This document shows positions 51,451-60,829 of a DNA stretch of 60,912 nt, piece by piece. This DNA comes from Laspinema palackyanum D2a (GTDB taxonomy: Bacteria; Cyanobacteriota; Cyanobacteriia; Cyanobacteriales; Laspinemataceae), in contig JAMXFF010000023.1 in NCBI GenBank assembly GCA_025370845.1, positions 1-60,912 on the forward strand, given 5' to 3'. The notes beneath the pieces were generated by a model, which did no database searches, was not told where the DNA came from, and was given only the letters and a program-made list of their open reading frames with translations. Numbering within the stretch: position 1 is the stretch's first letter; every line of letters begins with the position of its first letter. A program made the position numbers and the translations under genes.

Positions 51451-53124
51451 TTATTCCGAGAGGTTATCAAACTTTTCCTGAACCGATAGATTGAGTAAAG
51501 AGCGCAGGAAAATCAGAAACGTGAAACCGGAGAGGGTAAAGAAGGCGATCGCCCCCCCTGGATAGGTCCCAATCAACAGGACTGCACCCGTTAGCAGAAA
51601 AAAGCCACTAACGCAGGCATAAATCAAACTTTTAATCCCGAGATTCATGCGTTTGAGGAGGCGCTCGCTTTCCAAGGACCGGACGCGAAATTCCAACTCC
51701 CCCCGTTCAATCCGTTGTTCCATCCGACGGATAATTTCCCCTTGGCGGGGTTGTTGTAAGCGATATTGGACAAACTCTCGCGCCTGTTGAGTCAGTCCGC
51801 TAAGCAGACTGGTTTTACCTCGGGCCATTGTTACTCTGCGAATGAACGGTTTAGCACAGGCAACGGGATTATATTGGGGGTCTAAAGTCCGGGCAATTCC
51901 ATCGAGGGTGGTGAGGGATTTGAGAATAAACGTCATTTGGGCAGGTAAGCGAAAGGGTTGCTGCTGAAACATCGCATACAACTCGCTTCGCAGTTCCCGT
52001 AACGCCTTAATTTCTAGGGGCTTTTCCGTGAAATTTTCTAATAAAAAGGTGATCATTCGGCGCACGGGTTTCATATCCGGAACCGGCACGACTAATCCCA
52101 TTTCAATTAAGCTCGCCAGAACCGCTTCTGTATCTTTTCTTAAGACAGCAAAAAACGTGCGAATCATCTGGTCTTTAGCCAGAGATTTCATTTCAGCCAT
52201 CATGCCAAAATCGTAAAAGATGATACTGCCTTCCTGATTGACTGCCATATTCCCCGGGTGGGGGTCGGCCTGAAAGAAACCATCTTCTAGGAGTTGTTTG
52301 AGATAGCAGCAAATTCCCAGGACGTTGACTTGCTTAACATCAATGCCGCAAGATTCTAACGTTTGGCGATCGTTAATTTTGATGCCCGGTAAATATTCCA
52401 TCGCCAAAATCTTGCGACTCGTGTAGCGCCAATAGATTTTAGGAACGATGATATTAGAGTAATCTTTAAAATTATCTCGGAAGCGATCGGCGTTTTTGCC
52501 TTCTTGAACGTAATCGATTTCTTGAGATAAAAAATTAACAAACTCCTGATAAATTTCTTGGAGTTCATATTTGCGAGTCCAGGGAAAAAAGCGATTGCAA
52601 ATTTTTACGAGGTCTTGCAATGCTTGAAAATCGAGTTGAAATAATTTTTCTAACCCCGGACGCTGGACCTTGATGACCACATCTTCCCCAGTATGGAGAC
52701 GAGCTTTGTGGACTTGACCCAGACTAGCAGCAGCGATGGGGAATTCATCAAAATCGCGAAATAGGGAGTAAATCGAGTTGCCGAGTTCGGATTCAATGAC
52801 CGCGATCGCCTCAATGGAACTAAATTCCGGGACCTGATCCTGCAAGGTCGTCAATGCTTTAACGTATTCTTTGGGGAGGATATCGGCCCGCGTCGAGAGG
52901 GCCTGACCAATTTTAATAAAGGTTGGGCCTAAATCCAGAAGGGTTCCGACTAACCATTCCGCCCGACGATAGCGGTGATGGGGGGCATTGCGCGCCACCT
53001 TGTCATCCCACCATAAATAGAGCATGAACTGGGCAGCAGAGCTAAAAATATCAAGCTGACGCCCTAGCAAAGAATAGTTAGAGCGCTGCCACCGGAGTGG
53101 TTTCGGAGCCGTCTTTACCACCAT
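51451..53124 (-). CDS. ABC1/UbiB (AarF)-family protein kinase-like protein
   Basis: A 557-residue atypical kinase. The nucleotide-binding lobe has FIKIGQALSTR (KxGQ motif), SLGQVHKARLHTGEDVVIKVQRP (Ala/Gly-rich loop and Lys), and the catalytic segment DPHPGNMAVNQEGSIIFYDFG. The last ~70 residues carry two hydrophobic segments, a membrane anchor. The family acts in quinone biosynthesis or lipid homeostasis and is often found in several copies in cyanobacteria and chloroplasts. The ATG at 53124 is preferred to a TTG at 53166. Confidence 0.92.
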   Translation of the reverse strand: MVVKTAPKPLRWQRSNYSLLGRQLDIFSSAAQFMLYLWWDDKVARNAPHHRYRRAEWLVGTLLDLGPTFIKIGQALSTRADILPKEYVKALTTLQDQVPEFSSIEAIAVIESELGNSIYSLFRDFDEFPIAAASLGQVHKARLHTGEDVVIKVQRPGLEKLFQLDFQALQDLVKICNRFFPWTRKYELQEIYQEFVNFLSQEIDYVQEGKNADRFRDNFKDYSNIIVPKIYWRYTSRKILAMEYLPGIKINDRQTLESCGIDVKQVNVLGICCYLKQLLEDGFFQADPHPGNMAVNQEGSIIFYDFGMMAEMKSLAKDQMIRTFFAVLRKDTEAVLASLIEMGLVVPVPDMKPVRRMITFLLENFTEKPLEIKALRELRSELYAMFQQQPFRLPAQMTFILKSLTTLDGIARTLDPQYNPVACAKPFIRRVTMARGKTSLLSGLTQQAREFVQYRLQQPRQGEIIRRMEQRIERGELEFRVRSLESERLLKRMNLGIKSLIYACVSGFFLLTGAVLLIGTYPGGAIAFFTLSGFTFLIFLRSLLNLSVQEKFDNLSE

Positions 53125-53308
53125 TTTTCGGTCAAGCGATGTGAATTCACCCCGAACAAGCGACAAGTTCTTTACCTCAAATTGTACGATCTAGGCCATC
53201 GGATGGCGATCGCCCACCCTACTGTTTTTTATTAAAACATGAAATCGGGTCAGGGGGAGTGCCATCCTGGGGGGAAAGAGACCTAACCCCAAACCCCTTC
53301 CCTTCCGA

Positions 53309-55528
53309 CTAAACCAGGGGACTCTCCACCAACTGAGGTAAGGTCAGGGTAAAGCAGGTTTCCCAAACCGTGGAGTCTTTGATGGGGGTACTGGAGACGG
53401 TAATCGAGCCATTGAGGTGCTGAACCAAACATTTAACCAGGGCCAATCCTAAGCCGGTGCCCCCGATCGCCTGTTGGGTGACCCCTTGACCCCGACGAAA
53501 CTTTTCAAAAATATGGGGGAGGTCCTCGGGAGAGATTCCTGCACCTGTATTGGTTAACGTCACAATCACTTGGTTTTGTTGTAAATCAATGTGGTGAGCG
53601 GCTTGTAAATAAACCGTCGTCCCGGGGTCAGAATATTTCCCCGCATTGGTGAGTAGTTCGTGGAGGATCCGCTCGAAACTTTCGGCGTCGGTGTTGAGTT
53701 TAAAAAATTTCTTGCCAATCCCTTTGGGGGCGCGTTTGGGCAAGTCTAAGCTCAGATTTAAGCCTTTTTCCTCAAATTTGTCTTGAAACGAGTTGGCGAT
53801 TTCGTTGAGGACGAGTTTCAGGTCCAGGTTTTGGACATGAATGGTGGCTTGATTGGACTCATACTCCTGAAGTTTGAGCAAATCGCGGACTAAATTGCTT
53901 TCTCTGCGCCATTCCGACTCTAGGATATCCAGATAGCGGGTTTGGCGATCGGGGGTAATTCCCGGTTGCCGCAACATCTGGATGGCGACCTTCATACTGG
54001 TGAGGGGGGTATTGAGTTCGTGGGAGAGAGTGGTGAGGAATTCGTCCTTGAGTTGGTTTAACTGGCGCAGTTGGTCAATTTGCTGACGGGTTTTTTCATA
54101 GAGTTTGGCTTGAACGTCCAAAGAGCGCTGTAATTGAGCCGTGCGTTCTTCGACCAAAGCCTGAACTTGCTGCATAGTTTGTCGGTGAAGGATAGCGGTG
54201 CTCAATTGTGCCGCTACTAATTCGACGAGACGGAGTTCCTCCTCTTGCCATTGACGGGGTGTACTGTGTTCGAGGACGAGAAAGCCCAAAACCTTACCGG
54301 GGCCGGATCCGGCACTGGGAATCCCGACCAAGGGAAAGGTGAGGAGGGCGGGCATGGTTTCGGGAGAGAAGATCGGGGAGGTGCCGATCGCCGGATTGAG
54401 GGTGAGGAGGGAACGGAGATCGGCGATCGCCAAGGAATTGGGGGCAGCTAAAAAGGCTTGCTGACACCAGTAACATTCGGACAACCAAAACGAGCGATCG
54501 CCTGGGGTACCGGAGGACTGGCCCTCTCCAAGGGGGGTGAAAGACTCCAAATCCTCTTGGGCTTGGGGGATACTATCAGAGACAACCGTTACTTTGGCTT
54601 TGGGAATGCGCGAGGCTGCCGAATCCGGGGGCCGTTCGGAATCCCCCTCTCGGGAAGCAGCCATGCGGTTGCTCGGCTGGACGCCCGGTTTAAACAGGGG
54701 GTCAGCATATTTTAAGAGCAGGATGCGACCGCGATCGGCTTGCAACGTTTCAGCCAGACTATGGATTGCCATCTGAAGTATTCGTTCAATATCGGCCCCG
54801 CGATGAATAGTGATCGTGAGCTCGTGGATCAGGGTTTGATATTTTTCTTTCTGGCGAACCTGTTGTTCTAAGGACCCGACTGCCTGAGTCTGGAGGACCT
54901 GATTGAAGGCGATCGCCACTTGTTCGGACAGGGCCGTGAGGTTCATCATTTCCATTGAGGTCCAATATGACCCCTGGGATTGCTGCAAATTTTCCACTCG
55001 GGTCCTCCCCGCTGAGGGCATCTTTTGTTCCAACCCGACTCGAAGACATCCACGCATAACTATAATGGCTCCGTTAATCTCCCCCTGAAAGCGGGTGGTG
55101 ATGGCTAAGACTCTGCCTACGGGAACCCCCGCCCCTGCCTCTGGCCCTAAGACCTCTGCCCAAGCCCTGTGGGGATCAGAAATTGCCACCAGGTTTGCAC
55201 CGTCTAGGATTTCTAACCAATTTACTCCTTCCAGAGTTGCCAATTCCTCGGGCAAGAACGGGGCATTTGGGCCTGGGGATTGCCAAATGTGGGTCTGTAG
55301 ACCTTGGTCTTGGGGGTCTCGAACCACCATCAGGCAACAATCGGCGGGGAATAAAGAGCCTACCCACTCCAGGATGCCACGCAACACACTCCCGGTCTCG
55401 GTTTGCGTCACGAGGATTTGGGCAATTTGTCTCCCTAAATCAGCGTAGTGGAACTCTTGCATGAATCGAGCCGGGGATTCGGGCCTCAGAACGGGTGAAC
55501 TCAGGTGTATAGTAAAAGACTCAGCCAT
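53309..55528 (-). CDS. GAF-domain sensor histidine kinase
   Basis: A 739-residue kinase from the ATG at 55528. GAF-like domains at about 30-210 and 235-435 (with a Pro/Ser-rich insert), then a coiled-coil linker. The dimerisation/H-box is EFLTTLSHELNTPLTSMKVA. The catalytic domain has the N-box LHELLTNAGKYSDPGTTV, G1 GAGISPEDLPHIFEKF and G2 GGTGLGLALVK. It phosphorylates an unseen response regulator; the input ligand or chromophore is unknown, and I do not see a clear bilin-binding Cys motif. The frame continues to a GTG at 55666, but the extra 46 residues look non-conserved. It is soluble, with no membrane segment. Confidence 0.9.
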   Translation of the reverse strand: MAESFTIHLSSPVLRPESPARFMQEFHYADLGRQIAQILVTQTETGSVLRGILEWVGSLFPADCCLMVVRDPQDQGLQTHIWQSPGPNAPFLPEELATLEGVNWLEILDGANLVAISDPHRAWAEVLGPEAGAGVPVGRVLAITTRFQGEINGAIIVMRGCLRVGLEQKMPSAGRTRVENLQQSQGSYWTSMEMMNLTALSEQVAIAFNQVLQTQAVGSLEQQVRQKEKYQTLIHELTITIHRGADIERILQMAIHSLAETLQADRGRILLLKYADPLFKPGVQPSNRMAASREGDSERPPDSAASRIPKAKVTVVSDSIPQAQEDLESFTPLGEGQSSGTPGDRSFWLSECYWCQQAFLAAPNSLAIADLRSLLTLNPAIGTSPIFSPETMPALLTFPLVGIPSAGSGPGKVLGFLVLEHSTPRQWQEEELRLVELVAAQLSTAILHRQTMQQVQALVEERTAQLQRSLDVQAKLYEKTRQQIDQLRQLNQLKDEFLTTLSHELNTPLTSMKVAIQMLRQPGITPDRQTRYLDILESEWRRESNLVRDLLKLQEYESNQATIHVQNLDLKLVLNEIANSFQDKFEEKGLNLSLDLPKRAPKGIGKKFFKLNTDAESFERILHELLTNAGKYSDPGTTVYLQAAHHIDLQQNQVIVTLTNTGAGISPEDLPHIFEKFRRGQGVTQQAIGGTGLGLALVKCLVQHLNGSITVSSTPIKDSTVWETCFTLTLPQLVESPLV

Positions 55529-56053
55529 GTTTGCGATACTTTTCCTCGTGATGAGCTCCAACAGGCACAGGTTGAGTCGGTTAGGGGCAGTAATTTTCCA
55601 GAGCCATAAGGCCGGTACGGTTGCATCGAGATCCGGTCTTCGGGATCGTTCCTGCACTTGATCCACTGCATCTTGATTCTCTCAACTGTTCCTGGCTTTA
55701 TCTGCAAACTGAGCTGCCATTTCATCCATCAATGATAGACCGACTCTGCTGAGTCCAAACCGCTCTGGATGTTTTCTACGACACCCCGGTGGAGCTGAGT
55801 CCTTTTGATCCAGATTACACCCTGGAGAACCCCAATGGCATCCGTGATTTCGCTGCAATTTATCATTTGAGCTTGATGCTACGGTTCCAACACATTTGCA
55901 AATTCGGCGGCAGAGGGCAGAACAGACCCCTTCAGGAACTCCCAGGAGCGAAAAATCGAATATTAACTGGCTTTGATAGTGCTAGTATCACCGATTGGTT
56001 ACCGGAGTTGATGAAGATAGATGGAAACAGGTGCACAGGATTAAATTAGAAAT
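55529..56053. other. Intergenic region between divergent kinase and amidase genes
   Basis: About 525 bases. An 86-codon frame (55789-56049) with a GTG start ends just before the amidase ATG, but it has no recognisable family or ribosome-binding site and I do not call it. No other element found. Confidence 0.4.
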
Positions 56054-57427
56054 ATGGGCAGAATTTTTATTTCAGCCGGTCACGGGGGTTATGAGAATGG
56101 GGCACTCGATCCGGGGGCGATCGCGGGAGGAACGACGGAAGCGCGGGAAATGATTCTCCTGCGCGATTCAATTGTGACGGAGTTGCGATCGCGCCCGGGG
56201 GTAGAAGTCTTAGCGGTTCCCGATAACCTGAGCATGAGTCAGTCTATCTCCTGGATTAACAGCCGTGCAAGGGCTGGGGATGTGGCCCTGGAAATCCATG
56301 CCAATGCCTTTGCAAACCCGACGGGCCGTGGAGCCAGCGTCTACTACATTACCAACAATGACCAACGCAAGCGAAATGCTGAACAACTGCTGCTCAGTTT
56401 ACTGCGACGAGTTCCCCAGCTTCCAAATCGGGGGGTTCAACCGGATACGGCAACGAGTCTGGGCAATTTACCGTTCAATCGCTGGGTGATTATCCCCTCT
56501 TTGTTGATGGAGGTTTGCTTTCTCACCAACCCCGAGGACCGGTCTTTACTCCAAAATCGTCGTCGGGACTTCGCAGTCGGCATCGCGGAAGGGCTAGTGG
56601 CTTGGGCTACTGGGACCCCCCTGCCCGACCCCGTGCCTCCAGGGACTTCCACTTCGGTGCCCCCGACTTATCCGCCGATTAATATCAATATTAATGGGCA
56701 GATTTATGGGGAACAGGGGGTGATTATTAATGGGAATGCTTTTATCCCGATTGATGTGGCGGATAGTTTTAAAGTGAACCTGTCCACTAATGCAACCATT
56801 CGGCGGGTGACCTATCGAAATATTGTATATGTCCGGGCGATTGAGTTGCGGGAACATGATATCTCCGTTGCGTGGGATGGGGGAACGCGCACGGTGCTGT
56901 TGCGATCGATTTTACAAATTTGTCCGGGTTATCTCGATCGCATTGTTGGACATGGCAACACCTCTGAAGTGCAACTGATTGTCTTTCTAAAAGGCAACAA
57001 TCCCCAGGCGATCGTCCAGTTCCCGGACCTTCCCAAACTGTATCGAGAAGAAGCGGCGATCGAAGGCATCAACTACGATATCGCCTTCTGTCAAATGTGT
57101 TTGGAAACAAACTTTCTGCGCTTTAATGGGGAAATCCAACCCACCCAACACAATTTTGCGGGTTTGGGCTCCGTGGGTGGGGGGAATACTGCGGCTTCTT
57201 TCCCCAGCGCCCGGATTGGGGTCCGCGCCCATATTCAACATTTGAAAGCTTACGCCAGTATTGAACCCCTGGTGATGGAACAGGTTGATCCACGCTTTCG
57301 CTTTGTCGCCCGTGGCATCGCGCCTTTACTGGCACAACTCAGTGGTCGCTGGGCCGCCGATCTCCAGTATGGTCAGAAAATTTTGGCCCTGTTGCGACGG
57401 CTGTATGAATCTTCGGGTTTGTTGTAA
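56054..57427 (+). CDS. N-acetylmuramoyl-L-alanine amidase fused to a glucosaminidase domain
   Basis: A 457-residue two-enzyme wall hydrolase. Residues 1-190 are an Amidase_3 domain with zinc ligands His10 (SAGHGG), Glu29 (TTEARE) and His82 (EIHANAF), and catalytic Glu153 (LMEVCFLTN). A Pro/Thr linker and a beta-rich module (~205-285; GNAFIPIDVADSFKVNLS) follow. Residues about 300-455 are a glucosaminidase-type domain (REEAAIEGINYDIAFCQMCL, HNFAGLGSVGG). Together they could cut both the peptide stem and the glycan strand. The N-terminus has no signal peptide, since the domain begins at residue 2, which is unexpected for a periplasmic wall enzyme. ATG at 56054. Confidence 0.88.
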   Translation: MGRIFISAGHGGYENGALDPGAIAGGTTEAREMILLRDSIVTELRSRPGVEVLAVPDNLSMSQSISWINSRARAGDVALEIHANAFANPTGRGASVYYITNNDQRKRNAEQLLLSLLRRVPQLPNRGVQPDTATSLGNLPFNRWVIIPSLLMEVCFLTNPEDRSLLQNRRRDFAVGIAEGLVAWATGTPLPDPVPPGTSTSVPPTYPPINININGQIYGEQGVIINGNAFIPIDVADSFKVNLSTNATIRRVTYRNIVYVRAIELREHDISVAWDGGTRTVLLRSILQICPGYLDRIVGHGNTSEVQLIVFLKGNNPQAIVQFPDLPKLYREEAAIEGINYDIAFCQMCLETNFLRFNGEIQPTQHNFAGLGSVGGGNTAASFPSARIGVRAHIQHLKAYASIEPLVMEQVDPRFRFVARGIAPLLAQLSGRWAADLQYGQKILALLRRLYESSGLL

Positions 57428-57440
57428 CTGAGGCAACACC

Positions 57441-57691
57441 TGGCGGGGGTTAAAACGATTGGCGGCCTCCTAGCTAAAGTTTTAACCCCTGCCTAAGAGC
57501 TGCGAGTCGTCTAAAGACGACTGAAAGTATTATGGGGTAGTGTTTTTAGCAACAACCGGCGGGGGTTAAAACGATTGGCGGCCTAAGAGCTGCGAGTCGT
57601 CTAAAGACGACTGCGGGTCTTATCCCCTGGTGTTTGTAGTCGGTTTCAACCGACTTTAGCTGTTAGGCGGGGGTTTTAACGATTGGCGGCC
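57441..57691. repeat. Rearranged cluster of MITE-like palindromic repeats
   Basis: Sequence related to the element at 32482-32627, including GGCGGGGGTTAAAAC, GTCGTCTAAAGACGAC and GTCGGTTTCAACCGAC segments. The block with TAAGAGCTGCGAGTCG occurs twice. At three arm positions (57455, 57571, 57679) the expected CCCCCGCC is replaced by the same ACGATTGGCGGCC. The cluster fills most of the 400-base gap before the pentapeptide gene. Confidence 0.8.
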
Positions 57692-57828
57692 GGGTGTCGC
57701 CTGGTGCAAGATCTCAGTTTCAACCGACTCATGCGTTCAGTTCCCATCCCCCTCTCCAAATCCGGACAGGTCCTAAACATTTTCTTCAAAACAATTCATA
57801 ATGATAACGAAGAAGGGGGACTGGGGAT

Positions 57829-59370
57829 ATGGGGGATAAAATCAGCTTAAAAGATGTCATTCACTTTTATGCAGAGGGGCGTAGAAACTTTAAAAATGCC
57901 GATTTTAGTGGCTTAGAATTCAAGCGGATTAATCTCCAAGAAGCGGACCTCCAGGGGGCCTATATTCGCTGGGGCGAACTCCAAGGGGCGAATCTCAAAG
58001 GGGCGAATCTGTCTTGGGCGGACCTCCAAAAAGCGAACCTGTCTGATGCAGTTCTGCACAAAGCGAACCTGAAAGAGGCGAATCTGAAAGGGGCTTGTTT
58101 ACAATGGGCGGACTTGAGTGAAGCGAATCTTCAAGGGGCAACGGTGATTAAGGGAAATCTCTCGTTTGCCAATCTCCGGGATGCTTGTTTACGTTTGGCT
58201 AAGTTTCAAGATGCCAATCTGGATAAGGCGAACCTGAATGGGGTGGATTTGCGGGTGGCGATGCTCCAGGATGCGGATTTATCCGATTCCGATATTCAAC
58301 GGGGGAAACTACAAGAAGCGAACCTCTCCCGGGCGAATCTGACGGGGGCGAATCTGGAAGGAGCCAATTTACAAGGGGCAACTCTGGAACAGGCGAACCT
58401 CATGGGGGCCAATTTGACCCGGGCCAATCTCAACCAAGCTTCTCTGCAACGGGCTAATTTGACTGATGCTAAGTTGTTTGGCAGCAATTTCGAGGGGTCC
58501 AATCTGAGTGATGCAAAGTTGCCTGCGATCGAGAATATGCTGGGAGTTTCTTTTAAAGGGGCCAATCTGAAGGGGGCAAGGTTGCCGAATGGGGATAGCT
58601 TACAACAGGTGCTATTGCCCAATGGTTCGCTTCCGGATCATCGGCATCCCTCAGCGATCGCCCAGACTTCCCCGGTGGAAACCAAGACGAATCAAACGAA
58701 ACAAGATTTACTGGAAATTGCCAATGGTTACTCCACCACCTCGCGCTCCTCGGTGTCGGGGGGTCCCGTTGGGGGTTCACCGGAAGGATTGCCCGCTGCC
58801 GCCACAAGGCGATCGCCTTTAAAATCCCCAGGGCCTGAGTTCCCGCTGACTCCAGACCCCTTACCTGTGCTCATTCCTCCCTTGCCACCGGAAAATGTTA
58901 AGGGTTTACACTCGAAGGACCCCGGGATTCGGTCCCTCCTAGAAGAGGGGATACCTTTGGGGAAGCACAGATATCTTTACAGTGCGAGTATCGCGATTTC
59001 TCATCGCCGTGGTCCTGGGGAATTCCGGCAAAATCTCCTCGCTGCATACAATGGCTGTTGTGCCGTCACGGGTTGCAATGCCGAACCTGTTTTAGAAGCG
59101 GTTTACCTCAAATCTAATGATCGCAATCCTTCCACCCATCCTTCTTCGGGGTTACTGTTGCGATCGGATATTCATACGCTGTTTGACCTATATTTGCTGG
59201 CGATCGAACCCGAATCCCTGACGGTGCTGTTTTCTCCCCAATTAAGGGAAACCTGTTATGCCGAATACCACGGCAAACTCCTCCGGGAGGCGACTGCCCC
59301 GGAATTTCAACCGGACCCGCTCAAACTCCAATTTCACTGGGATTTATGTCAATGGATCCAGGAGTTATAG
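57829..59370 (+). CDS. Pentapeptide-repeat protein fused to an HNH-type C-terminal domain
   Basis: A 513-residue fusion. Residues about 20-255 are A(N/D)LxX pentapeptide repeats (KGANLSWADLQKANLSDA), which fold into a right-handed quadrilateral beta helix. A Pro/Ser-rich linker spans about 265-370. Residues about 380-512 match HNH_2-type endonuclease domains: GEFRQNLLAAYNGCCAVTGC, EPVLEAVYL and GLLLRSDIHTLFDLYLLAI (His449). Where relatives have a catalytic His in an EAAHI-like motif, this protein has Tyr426 (LEAVYL), so nuclease activity may be lost or changed. Pentapeptide domains can mimic DNA or mediate binding, so this could act on DNA-associated targets. ATG at 57829, with AGAAGGGGG upstream. 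Confidence 0.85.
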   Translation: MGDKISLKDVIHFYAEGRRNFKNADFSGLEFKRINLQEADLQGAYIRWGELQGANLKGANLSWADLQKANLSDAVLHKANLKEANLKGACLQWADLSEANLQGATVIKGNLSFANLRDACLRLAKFQDANLDKANLNGVDLRVAMLQDADLSDSDIQRGKLQEANLSRANLTGANLEGANLQGATLEQANLMGANLTRANLNQASLQRANLTDAKLFGSNFEGSNLSDAKLPAIENMLGVSFKGANLKGARLPNGDSLQQVLLPNGSLPDHRHPSAIAQTSPVETKTNQTKQDLLEIANGYSTTSRSSVSGGPVGGSPEGLPAAATRRSPLKSPGPEFPLTPDPLPVLIPPLPPENVKGLHSKDPGIRSLLEEGIPLGKHRYLYSASIAISHRRGPGEFRQNLLAAYNGCCAVTGCNAEPVLEAVYLKSNDRNPSTHPSSGLLLRSDIHTLFDLYLLAIEPESLTVLFSPQLRETCYAEYHGKLLREATAPEFQPDPLKLQFHWDLCQWIQEL

Positions 59371-59391
59371 GGAGTTTACATCGGCGGTTCT

Positions 59392-59868
59392 TTACATATA
59401 ACCTGGGGGCTTAATCAAATAAGTCGCCCAAGTTTGATGATCCTGTTCATCAGTCCCAGTGGGTTTAGCAATCCGCCAGGTTTTTCCTTCTGCCTGCCGT
59501 TGCAAATAGAGGTCAAAGTTATTTTTGCGATCGGTTACCCGTTTTTCGGGGAGTTGAATGGTCAGGTTATAAGTACCTTGGATATGGTAAGCCAACAGTC
59601 CATCAATTTTCAAAGGGTCTTGTTCCCAAATCTCCACCCGATTCACTTCATAGCTGGGGATCGGATTCTCCGATTGCCCATGCTCAGAAAGATGCTTGCG
59701 GATTTCGGCTTTGTTTTGACTCAGTTCCAAGGCGATCGCCCGTTGCACGACTTCTTGGGTGGGCTGAAATCCAGTGAGACTTAAATTAATGCTACAGCCA
59801 CTCAATAACCCGATTAAAAGGGTGAGGGCGATCGCTCTCAATATTGGTTTAATATGGATGCCACTCAT
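59392..59868 (-). CDS. Hypothetical lipoprotein
   Basis: A 158-residue protein with a lipoprotein signal (ALTLLIGLLSGCS). The mature part has no recognised domain; a small alpha+beta fold with strands (AYHIQGTYNLTIQLP and WRIAKPTG) is plausible. It is convergent with the pentapeptide-HNH gene, with only about 20 bases between stops. Function unknown. Confidence 0.7.
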   Translation of the reverse strand: MSGIHIKPILRAIALTLLIGLLSGCSINLSLTGFQPTQEVVQRAIALELSQNKAEIRKHLSEHGQSENPIPSYEVNRVEIWEQDPLKIDGLLAYHIQGTYNLTIQLPEKRVTDRKNNFDLYLQRQAEGKTWRIAKPTGTDEQDHQTWATYLIKPPGYM

Positions 59869-59941
59869 GTTAACCTCCCCTTTTAGTCTCTACTATAGAT
59901 CTATTCCCGTTTTGACACTCCATCTTTAACACTCTCTAACC

Positions 59942-60604
59942 ATGACTAAAAAAACCTTGGGATTAGACGATCGCCTCCACAACTATTTCCTCTCGATTTC
60001 TGGGCGCGAATCCGATATTCTACGCTCTTTACGAAAGGAAACCGCCGCTCATCCACTCTCGCAAATGCAAATTGCACCGGAACAAGGTCAATTTATGGCC
60101 CTGTTGGTGCAATTACTCGGGGCCACCAAAACCCTGGAAATCGGGGTTTTTACGGGCTACAGTAGCTTGGCGGTGGCTTTGGCGCTCCCGCCACAGGGTA
60201 GAATTGTTGCTTGCGATATTAGCGAAGATTATACGGCAGTGGCGCGCCCCTATTGGCAGGCGGCAGGAGTGGCGGATAAAATTGATTTGCGAATCGCCCC
60301 CGCATTGGAAACCCTCGATCGCCTCATTGAATCTGGAGAGGCAGGAACCTTTGATTTTGCCTTTATTGATGCGGATAAGCAAAACTATGACAACTATTAC
60401 GAACGTGCGCTGCAACTGGTTCGGGTTGGGGGGTTAATTGCGATTGATAATGTTTTGTGGGGGGGTCAAGTTGCGGACCCAACGGTTGATGATGCCAATA
60501 CGGAAGCGATTCGAGCCTTAAATGCTAAGTTAGTCCAGGATGAACGGATTTCCTTGAGTGTGGTGCCGATCGCCGATGGACTGACCCTTGCCCTCAAGCG
60601 GTAA
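59942..60604 (+). CDS. SAM-dependent O-methyltransferase (class I, CCoAMT-like)
   Basis: A 220-residue methyltransferase. SAM-binding motifs: LEIGVFTGYSSLAVALALP (motif I), IVACDISEDYTAVARPYW (acidic ribose contact) and FAFIDADKQNYDNYYE (metal-binding Asp). The C-terminal GLIAIDNVLWGGQVADP is typical of the caffeoyl-CoA/catechol O-methyltransferase family. The substrate is unknown; bacterial members often act on catechol-like metabolites. ATG at 59942. Confidence 0.92.
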   Translation: MTKKTLGLDDRLHNYFLSISGRESDILRSLRKETAAHPLSQMQIAPEQGQFMALLVQLLGATKTLEIGVFTGYSSLAVALALPPQGRIVACDISEDYTAVARPYWQAAGVADKIDLRIAPALETLDRLIESGEAGTFDFAFIDADKQNYDNYYERALQLVRVGGLIAIDNVLWGGQVADPTVDDANTEAIRALNAKLVQDERISLSVVPIADGLTLALKR

Positions 60605-60682
60605 GTGCGATGGATCCCCCGTTTTCAGGCTTGAAAACGGGTCAATGCGCTAAAAAGTAAGGAAATTATTTTTGCGCCAAAC

Positions 60683-60710
60683 TTGACAATTTTTGATATG
60701 ATTATACAAT
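60683..60710 (+). promoter_or_regulatory. Promoter-like sequence in the terminal repeat
   Basis: -35 TTGACA (60683-60688) and -10 TACAAT (60705-60710), 16 bases apart. The same pair recurs in the second copy from 60842. Transcription would start near 60717 and run towards the hairpin at 60794-60829. Confidence 0.55.
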
Positions 60711-60793
60711 GGAAATCTTTGTACAACCCTGCATTGCAAGATAGTTCTTCCTTATCAATTTTATCTTACCACAAAAAAATCGAATTGTCTAGG

Positions 60794-60829
60794 AGGTTGA
60801 GAAAAAAAGTTGCGATTTTTTCTCAACCT
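60794..60829 (+). terminator. Strong hairpin in the terminal repeat
   Basis: Perfect 14-bp stem AGGTTGAGAAAAAA / TTTTTTCTCAACCT with an eight-base loop (60808-60815). No T run follows, but the stem's upper part is A-T. It could end a short RNA started at the promoter-like sequence near 60683, or stabilise its 3' end. Confidence 0.6.

Noticed and set aside
55789-56049. 86-codon open frame just upstream of the amidase gene
   Set aside because: GTG start without a ribosome-binding site, no recognisable family, composition unlike neighbours.
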